Source: Mesorhizobium denitrificans (GTDB lineage Bacteria; Pseudomonadota; Alphaproteobacteria; Rhizobiales; Rhizobiaceae). From it: a DNA stretch of 64,000 nt. A program made the position numbers and the translations under genes. Below the pieces are notes generated by a model. It did no database searches. It saw only the letters and a list, made by a program, of their open reading frames with translations, and was not told the DNA's origin. Within the stretch, counting starts at the first letter, position 1. Each line of letters begins with the position of its first letter. The stretch spans positions 1-64,000 of the forward strand of contig NZ_QURN01000005.1 of the NCBI RefSeq assembly GCF_003403035.1, given 5' to 3'. This document shows, one piece after another, positions 26,208-34,641 of this stretch.

Positions 26208-27155
26208 TCAGCCGAACACCAATTGCGCCAATGAGAGCCACACCACAGTTGTCACAGCCGCGCAGGCCGTCGCGATTGTCATCTGGTTAGACGCAAGCGC
26301 CTGTCCGGTGCCGAACTGCACCGCAATAAGATACGAATTCACGCCGGAAGGCAGCGCCGCGGCCGCCACCGCAACCTTTGCCGTGAGCGGCGGCAGACCG
26401 AGCAACCAGCTCAACCCCAGCGCGATGGCGGGCATCAAAATCAACTTCACGCCGGACAAAACCAAGGCCGGGCGTATGTTGCCGGACAGCCCGAACCTGC
26501 AAAGGCTTAGCCCCATCGCAAACAGAGCGACCGGTCCGGCCGTATCGGCGAGCGCATCCACAATGCGAAACGGAAGCGCGGGTAAGGGAACTCCCGTCGC
26601 GCGCCACACCTGTCCAGCGATAATCGCGACGATCAGCGGATTGACCGCCATCCTCCTTATGAATGTGCGTACGATGCGCATCGGCTGCACTGCTTCGCCC
26701 GCGCCGCCGAAAACCTCGAACAGAATGACCGAGGCCATAATCATAATCGGCAGATGCACCGAGATAAGCAGCGACAATATCTCGAAGCCGGGTTGCCCCA
26801 ACACTCCGAGAATGAAGGGGATACCCAGCAGCACCAGATTCGAGAAGGCGGAGGAAACGCCACCCACGACACCAGCCTGCGAATCCCTATCGAATATTCG
26901 CGTAGTGATCAGGTGTCCTGCGGTCCAAGCCACGATTACCGCCGCAAAATACACGCCCCAGAACGACCAGGGCGCAGCCCCGTGAAAATCTGCTCCGATC
27001 ATCGTGCGAAAAAGCAGCAGCGGCATCGCTACATTCACTGCGAACGCTGACACGCCCTCGCCGATCTCCTGGTTGAGATAACCGGTCAAGCCAGACAGAT
27101 AACCCAGCGCTACAAGGCTGAAGACAAACAGGATCGTTTCGACGAGAGGCGACAT
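26208..27155 (-). CDS. AEC-family (auxin efflux carrier-like) transporter
   Basis: A 315-residue membrane protein with about ten hydrophobic helices and AEC-family features: an N-terminal ETILFVFSLVALGYLSG, then INVAMPLLLFRTM-like sequence, a central VNPLIVAIIAGQVWRATGVP, and a C-terminal AAALPSGVNSYLIAVQFGTG. Bacterial AEC proteins carry malate, malonate or other small carboxylates. It lies upstream of gabD in the same direction with a 171-base gap; an operon is uncertain. The substrate cannot be determined from sequence. Confidence 0.88.
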   Translation of the reverse strand: MSPLVETILFVFSLVALGYLSGLTGYLNQEIGEGVSAFAVNVAMPLLLFRTMIGADFHGAAPWSFWGVYFAAVIVAWTAGHLITTRIFDRDSQAGVVGGVSSAFSNLVLLGIPFILGVLGQPGFEILSLLISVHLPIMIMASVILFEVFGGAGEAVQPMRIVRTFIRRMAVNPLIVAIIAGQVWRATGVPLPALPFRIVDALADTAGPVALFAMGLSLCRFGLSGNIRPALVLSGVKLILMPAIALGLSWLLGLPPLTAKVAVAAAALPSGVNSYLIAVQFGTGQALASNQMTIATACAAVTTVVWLSLAQLVFG

Positions 27156-27289
27156 ACACGCCTGATAGGCGCTGCATACGCGCCGTGCAATGCAGTTCGC
27201 CGCAACGGGCGCCTATGCTCTTTTTGCCTGGGAGGCGGAACTTGGGCACCCCACTGCCGTTTGCTTTTGAGAACACAGGAGCAATCCCA

Positions 27290-27766
27290 ATGACCGACAA
27301 ACGCGAAATCGAGCAGAAGTTCTGGAAGTCGATCCGATCCGACATGACAGCGATGATCGGACTTGAAGGCGACGACGCTCGCCCCATGACCGCACAGTTC
27401 GACGGCGATCGAAAAACCATTTATTTTTTCACGGCAAAAGATACTGAACTGCCGCCTAAGCTGAAGCGCGCCCGCAAAGCAACACTCATTTATGCAGCCA
27501 AGGGTCATAACGTTTTTGCAACCGTGCGCGGCACGCTGCGCATCGACAATGACAAAGCGACCATTGACCGGCTGTGGAATCGTTTTGTCGCCGCGTGGTT
27601 TGAAAAGGGCAAGGACGACCCGAAACTCACCCTGCTGCGCTTCGATCCCGGCGATGCAGAAATCTGGGTCGACGCATCCAGCCTCATGGCAGGCATAAAG
27701 ATGTTTCTCGGCATCGATCCCAAGGAAGACTACAAGGACAAGGTCGCAAGCGTGCAACTCAGATAA
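27290..27766 (+). CDS. PNPOx-fold general stress-type flavin-binding protein
   Basis: A 158-residue split-barrel protein of the pyridoxamine 5'-phosphate oxidase-like family (general stress protein 26 group). It shows REIEQKFWKSIRSDMTAMIG, MTAQFDGDRKTIYFFTAKDT, ATLIYAAKGHNVFATVRGTL and the C-terminal EIWVDASSLMAGIKMFLGID. Such proteins bind FMN, FAD or F420-like cofactors and function in stress responses. The start at 27290 has AGGAG eight bases upstream; a longer frame from 27185 lacks similarity. A strong intrinsic terminator follows at 27794. Confidence 0.85.
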   Translation: MTDKREIEQKFWKSIRSDMTAMIGLEGDDARPMTAQFDGDRKTIYFFTAKDTELPPKLKRARKATLIYAAKGHNVFATVRGTLRIDNDKATIDRLWNRFVAAWFEKGKDDPKLTLLRFDPGDAEIWVDASSLMAGIKMFLGIDPKEDYKDKVASVQLR

Positions 27767-27793
27767 GTCGGCTGAGTTCTTTGGAAACCATAG

Positions 27794-27822
27794 GAGGGCG
27801 TTTTCCCGCGCCCTCTTTTTTT
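27794..27822 (+). terminator. Rho-independent terminator after the PNPOx-like gene
   Basis: GAGGGCG (27794-27800) pairs with CGCCCTC (27809-27815) over an eight-base loop and is followed by seven T residues. It separates the stress-protein gene from the lipid A operon. Confidence 0.88.
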
Positions 27823-27897
27823 CCCGATAAAAACCGATTAGACAGCCTGCCAACGAAAGACTCGGGCGCACGCGCCTGAAGAAGCAAGGATAGCGCT

Positions 27898-28182
27898 GTG
27901 GCTACGACATTCGAAAAAGTGGCGAAGATTATCGCCGATACCTCGGAAATCGACATCGACAAGATCACGCCGGAATCGCACACGATTGACGATCTGGGCA
28001 TCGACAGTCTCGACTTTCTGGATATCGTGTTCGCCATCGACAAGGAATTCGGCATCAAGGTTCCGCTGGAAAAGTGGACGCAGGACGTGAATGACGGCAA
28101 GGCTTCGACCGAAGATTACTTCGTGATGAAAAACCTTTGCGCCAAAATTGACGGCCTGGTCGCCGCAAAGAACGCAGCGTAA
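27898..28182 (+). CDS. acpXL: Acyl carrier protein AcpXL for very-long-chain lipid A acylation
   Basis: The 94-residue acidic protein begins at a GTG with AAGGA upstream. The phosphopantetheine site is in [20 protein letters not shown], and the divergent C-terminus ([20 protein letters not shown]) distinguishes it from housekeeping AcpP. AcpXL carries the C28-type (omega-1)-hydroxy fatty acid that LpxXL transfers to lipid A. It leads a co-directional operon with two KAS genes, a dehydrogenase and lpxXL. In rhizobia a fabZ-type gene usually comes next, but here only 50 bases separate it from the first KAS. Confidence 0.95.
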   Translation: MATTFEKVAKIIADTSEIDIDKITPESHTIDDLGIDSLDFLDIVFAIDKEFGIKVPLEKWTQDVNDGKASTEDYFVMKNLCAKIDGLVAAKNAA

Positions 28183-28232
28183 TTGCGTCTGACGCTTGAC
28201 GAGGAAGGCGCTGCCGCTCAAAACGGCCAGCC

Positions 28233-29420
28233 ATGAGCAATCGCGACGTACTTATAACCGGAATCGGTCTTGTTTCCTGTCTGGGCGAAGGCCCGGATGC
28301 GCATTGGCGCGCGCTGAATGATGAGACCGCGCCACCTCGTATCGATTCGGAGCGCTTTGCGCCCTACACGATCCATCCCCTGCCGGAGATCGACTGGAAT
28401 CTTCAGATTCCGAAGCGCGGCGACCAGCGCCAGATGGAAACATGGCAGCGGCTCGGCACCTATGTCGCCGGTTTGGCGCTGGATGATGCAGGCATCAAGA
28501 ATGACGAGGCGCTTTGCGCATCGATGGATATGGTTGTCGCGGCAGGCGGCGGAGAACGCGACGAAGCCGTAGACGCCAGCATTCTGGAAGCTTCAGCCAA
28601 CCGGAACGACCGCGAAGTTCTGCTCAACGAAAAGCTCTCGACGGACCTTCGCCCAACGCTCTTTCTCGCTCAGCTTTCCAATCTGCTCGCCGGAAACATC
28701 TCCATCGTCCACAAGGTGACGGGATCGTCGCGCACCTTCATGGGCGAAGAAGGCGCGGGCATCGCCGCAATCGAGACGGCAGCGGCACGCATCCGCTCCG
28801 GGCAATCCAACCACATTCTTGTCGGCGGCGCTTTCCAGTCCGAACATTCGGACATGCTTCTCGGCTACGAACTCGGCGGCTTCCTGCATCGCGGCGAATG
28901 GAAGCCTGTCTGGCAACGCCAAGGTTCAGCGGGAGGCGGATTGGTTTCGGGATCCGGCGGCGCGTTTCTCGTGCTCGAATCCCGCGCCCATGCCGAATCT
29001 CGTGGCCGCAAGGCTTATGCGCGCATCGATTCCGTATTGTCCAACCGCATCCGCCGCCGCGACGGCGCATTCGAGGCTGAGCTTGAGCAGATGGCGGAGA
29101 ATATCCACCGGCCTGCGGGTGAAACGCTGGTTATCTCCGGTGCGTCCGGCGCACATTCCGCCACCGGCGCAGAACTCGACCTTTACGAGCGCGCACGGGC
29201 GCTTGCACCGCGCGCCTTCTCCTCCCGTACCGGCCATCTCAAGGAAGCGCAGTTTCCATTTGCGGTCGCACTGGCAGCACTCGCGCTTCATAACGGCGCG
29301 CCCTACCCGCCTTTTGACCCGGAAACGGAGCGCCCCGTTGCCGATGCGCCCGAATCCGTGCTCGCCACCACACTTGGCTATCACGTGTTTGAGGGCATGG
29401 CCCTTCTCGGCAAGGCATAG
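28233..29420 (+). CDS. Beta-ketoacyl-ACP synthase-like protein lacking the active-site Cys (FabF2XL, chain-length-factor-like)
   Basis: A 395-residue thiolase-fold KAS protein. Aligned by eye with its neighbour FabF1XL, the nucleophile region STACASGATAIQLG is replaced by FMGEEGAGIAAIET, so the catalytic Cys is Glu. The first catalytic His (NAHGTST) is replaced by ISGASGAHSATG, leaving Ser at the His position, while the second His is kept in SRTGHLKEA. This resembles chain-length factors (KS-beta) of type II polyketide synthases, which pair with an active KS. It is therefore likely the regulatory or decarboxylating partner of FabF1XL in very-long-chain elongation. It starts 50 bases after acpXL and ends seven bases before fabF1XL. 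Confidence 0.85.
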   Translation: MSNRDVLITGIGLVSCLGEGPDAHWRALNDETAPPRIDSERFAPYTIHPLPEIDWNLQIPKRGDQRQMETWQRLGTYVAGLALDDAGIKNDEALCASMDMVVAAGGGERDEAVDASILEASANRNDREVLLNEKLSTDLRPTLFLAQLSNLLAGNISIVHKVTGSSRTFMGEEGAGIAAIETAAARIRSGQSNHILVGGAFQSEHSDMLLGYELGGFLHRGEWKPVWQRQGSAGGGLVSGSGGAFLVLESRAHAESRGRKAYARIDSVLSNRIRRRDGAFEAELEQMAENIHRPAGETLVISGASGAHSATGAELDLYERARALAPRAFSSRTGHLKEAQFPFAVALAALALHNGAPYPPFDPETERPVADAPESVLATTLGYHVFEGMALLGKA

Positions 29421-29427
29421 GTGAACC

Positions 29428-30699
29428 ATGGCGAAAACGACAGATCACCTCGGCAGACCCCTTGTTGCAGTCACCGGCATCGGCGTCGTCACCTCGCTCG
29501 GTGTCGGTAAGGGCGACAATTGGGCCGCGCTCACTTCAGGCAAGTCGGGCATTCACCGCATTACGCGCTTTCCGGTCGATCATCTGAACACTCAGATTTC
29601 CGGCATGGTGGATTTCCTGCCATCCAGCACCAAGGGCGCGAGCCCGCTCACTTTTGAACTCGCGGCCACAGCAGCCGAAGAAGCCATCGGCGAATCCGGT
29701 TTCAGCATGGAGGATTTCGGCGGCCCGCTGTTTCTCGCCTCGCCGCCGGTCGAACTCGACTGGCGCGACCGCTTCGACCTCTACAAGGCCGGCAAGGGTG
29801 AAACCGCCGCGCAACGCATCGCGCAGGCAGCATCCGAACTCAAAACGCTCGACCTGTTCGAGTCCGCGCAGTTTGGCTCAATAGCCGACCGTTTGTCGGA
29901 AAAATTCGGCACGCGCGGCCTGCCCATCACGCTCTCCACCGCCTGTGCATCCGGCGCAACTGCAATCCAACTGGGTGTCGAAGCCATCCGTCGCGGCGAG
30001 TGCGACCGCGCGCTGGCCATCGGCGCGGATGGCTCCGCCACGGCCGAAGCCTTGATCCGCTTCTCGCTGCTTTCTGCGCTTTCCACCAGCAATGACACGC
30101 CGGAAAAGGCATCAAAGCCATTCTCGAAAGATCGTGACGGCTTTGTGCTTGCGGAAGGCTCGGCTGCCCTCGTTCTGGAATCGCTCGACAGCGCCATTGC
30201 GCGCGGCGCGACCATCATCGGCTTGATGACCGGCTGCGGCGAGCGCGCCGACGACTTTCATCGCACCCGCTCGAAGCCCGACGCCTCACCGGCCATCGCC
30301 GCCGTGCGCGCTGCGCTCGAAGACGCAGGGCTGGACGAATCCGGCATCGCCTATGTCAACGCGCATGGCACATCGACCCCGGAAAACGACAAGATGGAGC
30401 ATCTTTCGCTTTCCACGGTGTTTGGCGAGCGCATCCGCAACATCCCGGTTTCGTCTAACAAATCGATGATCGGCCACACCTTGTCAGCCGCCGGCGCAAT
30501 CGAAGCGGCGTTCTCGCTGCTCACCATGCGCCATGGCGTCATTCCGCCCACCATCAATTATGACCATCCAGACCCCGCCATCGACCTTGATGTCGTGCCG
30601 AATGTGAAGCGCGAGGCGGATGTCACTACCGTGATTTCCAATTCCTTCGGCTTTGGCGGTCAAAACACGTGCCTTGTCATGGCGCGGGAGCCTGCCTGA
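29428..30699 (+). CDS. Beta-ketoacyl-ACP synthase II-type, FabF1XL
   Basis: The 423-residue protein has the full KAS triad: Cys in ITLSTACASGATAIQLG, His in YVNAHGTSTPENDKMEH, Lys and His in PVSSNKSMIGHTLSAAGA, plus the C-terminal ISNSFGFGGQNTCLVM. It elongates acyl chains on AcpXL toward C26-C28. It overlaps the next gene by a TGATG junction. Pairing with the Cys-less protein encoded immediately upstream would give a KS-alpha/KS-beta heterodimer. Confidence 0.92.
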   Translation: MAKTTDHLGRPLVAVTGIGVVTSLGVGKGDNWAALTSGKSGIHRITRFPVDHLNTQISGMVDFLPSSTKGASPLTFELAATAAEEAIGESGFSMEDFGGPLFLASPPVELDWRDRFDLYKAGKGETAAQRIAQAASELKTLDLFESAQFGSIADRLSEKFGTRGLPITLSTACASGATAIQLGVEAIRRGECDRALAIGADGSATAEALIRFSLLSALSTSNDTPEKASKPFSKDRDGFVLAEGSAALVLESLDSAIARGATIIGLMTGCGERADDFHRTRSKPDASPAIAAVRAALEDAGLDESGIAYVNAHGTSTPENDKMEHLSLSTVFGERIRNIPVSSNKSMIGHTLSAAGAIEAAFSLLTMRHGVIPPTINYDHPDPAIDLDVVPNVKREADVTTVISNSFGFGGQNTCLVMAREPA

Positions 30700-31727
30700 T
30701 GCGCGCATTGCAACTCATCGAAGATCGCCGCCTTGAGCAGGTCGATCTTCCGCCGCCGCCTCCACCGGCTCATGGCGAGGTAACATTGCGCATCAAGGCC
30801 GTTGCGCTGAACCACATTGATGTCTGGGGCTGGCGCGGCATGGCCTTTGCCAAGCGCAAGCTGCCGCTCACCATTGGCGCGGAAGCGTCCGGCGAAGTCG
30901 ATGCCGTCGGCTCCGGCGTGTCGAACCTTTCCACCGGCCAGCTTGTTTCGATTTATGGCGCGCGCACCTGCGGGCTTTGCCGTCCTTGCCGCGAGGGTCG
31001 CGATAATCTCTGCGAGCACGTTTCCGGTGTGCATGGCTTCCATCTCGATGGCTTCGCGCAGGAAAAGATCAACCTGCCAGCGCGCTTGCTGGTCCCTGCT
31101 CCTCCCGGCGTGGATGCTGTCGGCGCGGCGGTTGCGCCCGTCACCTTTGGCACGGTCGAACACATGCTGTTCGACAACGCCAGGCTCGAACCCGGCGAGA
31201 CGATCCTTGTTCACGCAGGCGGGTCTGGCATTGGTTCCGCCGCGATCCAGCTTGCAAAACGCATGGGCTGCACGGTCATCACCACGGTCGGTTCCAACGA
31301 CAAGATCGAGAAGGCCAAGACGCTCGGCGCGGATCACGTCATTAATTACCGCGAAGACCGCTTCGAGGGCGTGGTGCGCAAGATCACCAAGAAGCGTGGT
31401 GTCGATGTGGTATTCGAACATGTCGGCGCGGATACGTGGGCAGGCTCAATGCTCTCGCTTCGTCGCGGTGGTCGTCTCGTCACTTGCGGTTCCACCTCCG
31501 GCGTTTCCACGCAGATGAACCTGATGCAATTGTTCCAGCAGCAGTTGAAGCTGCTTGGCTCCTTTGGTTGCCGCATGGAAAACATGGCCAACGCCATGCA
31601 GAAAATGGCAGCCGGTCAGGTGCATCCGGTCATCGATACGGAAGTCGATTTCAACGGCATCGATGCTGCGCTCAAGCGCATGGAAGGCCGCGACGTTTTC
31701 GGCAAGATCATCCTGCACGTGGGTTGA
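30699..31727 (+). CDS. Zinc-binding MDR-family alcohol dehydrogenase/reductase of the VLCFA operon (Adh2XL-like)
   Basis: A 342-residue medium-chain dehydrogenase/reductase. It has the structural-zinc lobe CGLCRPCREGRDNLCEH near residue 95, the NADPH-binding loop HAGGSGIGSAAIQLAKRMG near 165 and DVVFEHVGADTWAGSM near 230. The start at 30699 overlaps the FabF1XL stop; the frame extends ten residues further upstream, but there the bases encode the end of FabF1XL. In rhizobial operons this gene sits between fabF1XL and lpxXL and is assigned to the reductive step of very-long-chain acyl synthesis. That role is inferred from order. Confidence 0.9.
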   Translation: MRALQLIEDRRLEQVDLPPPPPPAHGEVTLRIKAVALNHIDVWGWRGMAFAKRKLPLTIGAEASGEVDAVGSGVSNLSTGQLVSIYGARTCGLCRPCREGRDNLCEHVSGVHGFHLDGFAQEKINLPARLLVPAPPGVDAVGAAVAPVTFGTVEHMLFDNARLEPGETILVHAGGSGIGSAAIQLAKRMGCTVITTVGSNDKIEKAKTLGADHVINYREDRFEGVVRKITKKRGVDVVFEHVGADTWAGSMLSLRRGGRLVTCGSTSGVSTQMNLMQLFQQQLKLLGSFGCRMENMANAMQKMAAGQVHPVIDTEVDFNGIDAALKRMEGRDVFGKIILHVG

Positions 31728-31730
31728 TCC

Positions 31731-32681
31731 ATGCTTGCTCGCCGCATCGTCGCTAAGGTTCGGCAGGCGCTTCTCAACACCAAGGATTTTTTGATCGGCA
31801 AAACCGCGCTGGGCATCATCGCGCTCCTGCGCCTGTTTCCCGCTGATGGTGCAATCGCGTTCGCCGGTCGTTTTGCCCGCCGCTTCGGCCCGCTTTTCGG
31901 GCGTCACCGCGTGGCGCTGGACAATCTGCGGCAGGCCTATCCCGAAAAGCCCGAGGCGGAGATCGAAGCCATCGCGCTCGATATGTGGGAGAATATGGGC
32001 CGCCTCGCCGCTGAATATATCTACCTCGACGATCTATTCGACTTCGACAAGGCGACCGAGAGCGGCGACCGCATCGAAGTCGATGGCAAGGAAGTGTTTC
32101 TGCGCATCGCGGGCGAGGATCGTCCGCACATCGTCTTTACCGGACATATCGGCAATTTCGAGCTTCTGCCGGTCGCGGGCGCAGCCTTGGGCGTGAAGGT
32201 CACGGCCCTTTTCCGCCCACCGAACAACCCCTACATTGCCGATTTCATCCACAATCGGCGCAACGCCTCGATGGGCGACTTGCTCGCCTCCCGGCAGGGC
32301 GCGGCGTTCGCGCTTTCCCGCATTCTGGAACGCGGCGGCAACATCGGCGTACTGGTCGATCAGAAGTTCACAAATGGCGTTCGCACCACCTTCTTTGGCC
32401 GCGAATGCGAGACAAGTCCGCTTCTGCCAAAACTCGTGCGCCATTTCGAGTGCGACGTGTATCCGGCGCGCTGCATTCGCCTTCCCGGCAATCGCTATCG
32501 CCTTATCATCGAGGACAGGCTGGACCTCCCGCGCAACGATAAAGGCATCGTGGACGTGCCCGCCACCGCGCAGCTGCTAAACGATGTCGTGGAGCGTTGG
32601 GTGCGCGAAAATCCTGGTCAGTGGATGTGGTTTCACAAGCGCTGGAAGCTGTCGGACAATCCCCGCCGCCGCACGCGGTGA
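31731..32681 (+). CDS. lpxXL: Lipid A very-long-chain acyltransferase LpxXL
   Basis: A 316-residue LpxL/HtrB-type inner-membrane acyltransferase. It has the HX4E catalytic motif in FTGHIGNFELLPVAGAALG near residue 137, RHRVALDNLRQAYPEKPE-like early sequence, ERGGNIGVLVDQKF near 200 and WVRENPGQWMWFHKRWKLSD at the C-terminus. It transfers the AcpXL-bound very-long-chain acyl group to lipid A. The start is three bases after the upstream stop. It completes the operon begun by acpXL, which in rhizobia supports envelope stability and host interaction. Confidence 0.94.
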   Translation: MLARRIVAKVRQALLNTKDFLIGKTALGIIALLRLFPADGAIAFAGRFARRFGPLFGRHRVALDNLRQAYPEKPEAEIEAIALDMWENMGRLAAEYIYLDDLFDFDKATESGDRIEVDGKEVFLRIAGEDRPHIVFTGHIGNFELLPVAGAALGVKVTALFRPPNNPYIADFIHNRRNASMGDLLASRQGAAFALSRILERGGNIGVLVDQKFTNGVRTTFFGRECETSPLLPKLVRHFECDVYPARCIRLPGNRYRLIIEDRLDLPRNDKGIVDVPATAQLLNDVVERWVRENPGQWMWFHKRWKLSDNPRRRTR

Positions 32682-32785
32682 GGTCGCTCCTCCCGCCAAT
32701 GTGAACACAATTGCGCGATTACCACTTTTTAACAGGTTGAAATAATCACGTTACCGGTTAACCTATCGGTAATGGAGATTAAACC

Positions 32786-32983
32786 ATGGCCAGCAGCACA
32801 ATGAATCCGACCCAGTCCGGTGGTTGTGTGCTTTGGACTCCCTGGGGTCCTCAGACCGCATCGGAAACCAAGCCGCAATTCTCGTCTTTGCGGCGGACCT
32901 TGCGCAAGCTTGCAACGCCGAAGACGCATAAAACAGGGCGCGACGCCGCACTTGCTAAGCCTGAATGCGCTTACGAGCCGTAA
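32786..32983 (+). CDS. Possible small protein of 65 residues
   Basis: A short frame begins at an ATG with a GGAGA site seven bases upstream. The product MASSTMNPTQSGGCVLWTPW... is basic toward the middle (LRRTLRKLATPKTHKTGRD) and has no recognised domain. It follows lpxXL by 104 bases, and an inverted repeat TTACCG...CGGTAA at 32752-32773 precedes it. Its last 13 bases overlap the end of the convergent soeC gene. It may be a real small gene or chance; the ribosome site and upstream palindrome are the only support. Confidence 0.4.
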   Translation: MASSTMNPTQSGGCVLWTPWGPQTASETKPQFSSLRRTLRKLATPKTHKTGRDAALAKPECAYEP

Positions 32984-33903
32984 TAGTTCATTACGGAGTG
33001 CCGCGCTTCGGCAAAGAACAGCCAACGTTCGAAGAATAGCCCAGCAATATGGGCGGCAAACGCTGCGCCCGACAGCAGCACCGCCATAACTGGCATTGCG
33101 CCCGGCGCAGCCAACATTGCCCCCACCAGAAAAAGCGCTGGCGCAGTTCCACCAAGCAACACGGCAATCGTAAACAGCTTGTCCGCGTGCTTGCGCGCAA
33201 CCTTGAAACCCATTTCCTTCGTCAGATAATTCGCAGTCATGTGCGGCGGCTCGAACAGTCGCACGCGCCCCATGCTGCCCAAACCCGTCGCGCTTTCAGG
33301 CGTGGAAAGCGGCACCAGCGTTTTCGTTCTCCGCCGCCAGCGCAATTTCAACAGCCACGCGATGCCCAGCGCCACACAAGCGCAAATTGAAAGCACCCGT
33401 GCCACGCCATCGCCCGCAAGAAACGCAAAGAAGCTTGCCCCGACCAACCCGCCACTGACAGAAAACGCCAGATAGCAGGCCGATGTCAGATTGGTGTGCC
33501 ATGCATCGATGGATTTCAGCGACGCGTAGATCATAGAGGTGCAATACACCGTCACCATCGCCATCGCCGCACCCAGCACGCCTGCGATTGGCGCAGCCTC
33601 GCCGCTGAACATGCTCCACCCCGCAGCAATCGTCAGCGGCACGAAACTCGCCAGTGCCATCACGCCCTCGCGCGACAGCCAACTCGAACGCCACTGGCTC
33701 AGCGCGCGCCATGCTCGTTGCGGATTGCCCAGATGCAGCGTCGAAGACAACAGGCCCGCCCCGATCATCCCCAGTGCCAGCACATGTGCCACGCGCGTGG
33801 AAATCGCCGCCGCGTCCAGCACCCCGAGGCCAAGCACCGCCGCCAGACCATAGCCCAGGCCGGAAAGCACCGTGAAGAATATGATCGAATAGGCGGGATG
33901 CAT
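32971..33903 (-). CDS. soeC: DmsC-type membrane anchor subunit of a molybdoenzyme, SoeC-like
   Basis: A 310-residue membrane protein with about eight helices, beginning HPAYSIIFFTVLSGLGYGLA. It has GMIGAGLLSSTLHLGNPQRA, a DmsC-family pattern, and WRALSQWRSSWLSREGVMAL, followed by TSACYLAFSVSGGLVGAS. It anchors the complex and exchanges electrons with the quinone pool. Its start is directly adjacent to the soeB stop. With a twin-arginine-free catalytic subunit and the A-B-C gene order, the trio matches SoeABC, the cytoplasmic sulfite-oxidising complex known from Allochromatium and marine roseobacters. DMSO reductase and related enzymes are alternatives. Confidence 0.8.
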   Translation of the reverse strand: MHPAYSIIFFTVLSGLGYGLAAVLGLGVLDAAAISTRVAHVLALGMIGAGLLSSTLHLGNPQRAWRALSQWRSSWLSREGVMALASFVPLTIAAGWSMFSGEAAPIAGVLGAAMAMVTVYCTSMIYASLKSIDAWHTNLTSACYLAFSVSGGLVGASFFAFLAGDGVARVLSICACVALGIAWLLKLRWRRRTKTLVPLSTPESATGLGSMGRVRLFEPPHMTANYLTKEMGFKVARKHADKLFTIAVLLGGTAPALFLVGAMLAAPGAMPVMAVLLSGAAFAAHIAGLFFERWLFFAEARHSVMNYYGS

Positions 33904-34641
33904 TCAAATCCTGTCGAGCATGCCGTCGAGCCACGCGAAAAAGCCCGTCGCGCCCTCCGTGCTTTCTGCCAGTAAAGAGGACGAATCCTTCAGCGGTTTG
34001 CTGGCGCGTGGAGGCAGATATTTATTCACCGGGCGCGTGCCTTGCTCCGGCATCAGATCGATCCCGCCGCGCTCCGCAACCATGATCGAAACCGCCGACG
34101 CCGGATCGGCGAAGTCGCCGAAATGCCGCGCGCTTGCTGGGCAGGTGCGCACACAGGCCGGAACGCGATCCACTTCCTCAAACGTCTCATTGTAGATGCG
34201 GTCGATGCAAAGCGTGCATTTCTTCATCACGCCTGCCGCAAGGTCGAGTTCGCGCGCGCCATACGGACACGCCCAGGCGCACAGTCCGCAGCCGATACAT
34301 TTGTCCTCATCCACCAGCACGATGCCGTCAGCCGAGCGTTTATAAGATGCGCCGGTTGGGCAAACGGTAACGCAAGGCGCGCTCTCGCAATGCAGGCACG
34401 ATTTCGGAAAATGCACGATGCGCGCCTGCTCCGCCTCGCCCACTTCAAAGCTGTGGACGCGGTTCAGCCACGCGCCGGAAACATCCGCCCCATAAGGCTC
34501 CTGATCGGAAAGTGCTGCGCCATATCCGCCCGTGTTCCATTCCTTGCAGTTCACGACGCAGGCGTGACACCCGACGCAAACATCGAGGTCGATAACGAGG
34601 CCGAGCCGTTTCGGCGTTGCTTGTTCGGGCAGGCTGGTCAT
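33904..34641 (-). CDS. soeB: 4Fe-4S ferredoxin-type electron-transfer subunit, SoeB-like
   Basis: The 245-residue protein has four cysteine clusters of the DmsB/NrfC type: CVGCHACVVNCKEWN near residue 23, CLHCESAPCVTVCPTGASY near 85, CIGCGLCAWACPYGAREL near 120, and CTLCIDRIYN with CVRTCPASARHFGD near 140-165. It passes electrons between the molybdenum subunit and the membrane anchor. The start at 34641 overlaps the soeA stop (ATGA), preferred to one five codons upstream. A C-terminal tail of about 60 residues extends past the last cluster. Confidence 0.85.
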   Translation of the reverse strand: MTSLPEQATPKRLGLVIDLDVCVGCHACVVNCKEWNTGGYGAALSDQEPYGADVSGAWLNRVHSFEVGEAEQARIVHFPKSCLHCESAPCVTVCPTGASYKRSADGIVLVDEDKCIGCGLCAWACPYGARELDLAAGVMKKCTLCIDRIYNETFEEVDRVPACVRTCPASARHFGDFADPASAVSIMVAERGGIDLMPEQGTRPVNKYLPPRASKPLKDSSSLLAESTEGATGFFAWLDGMLDRI

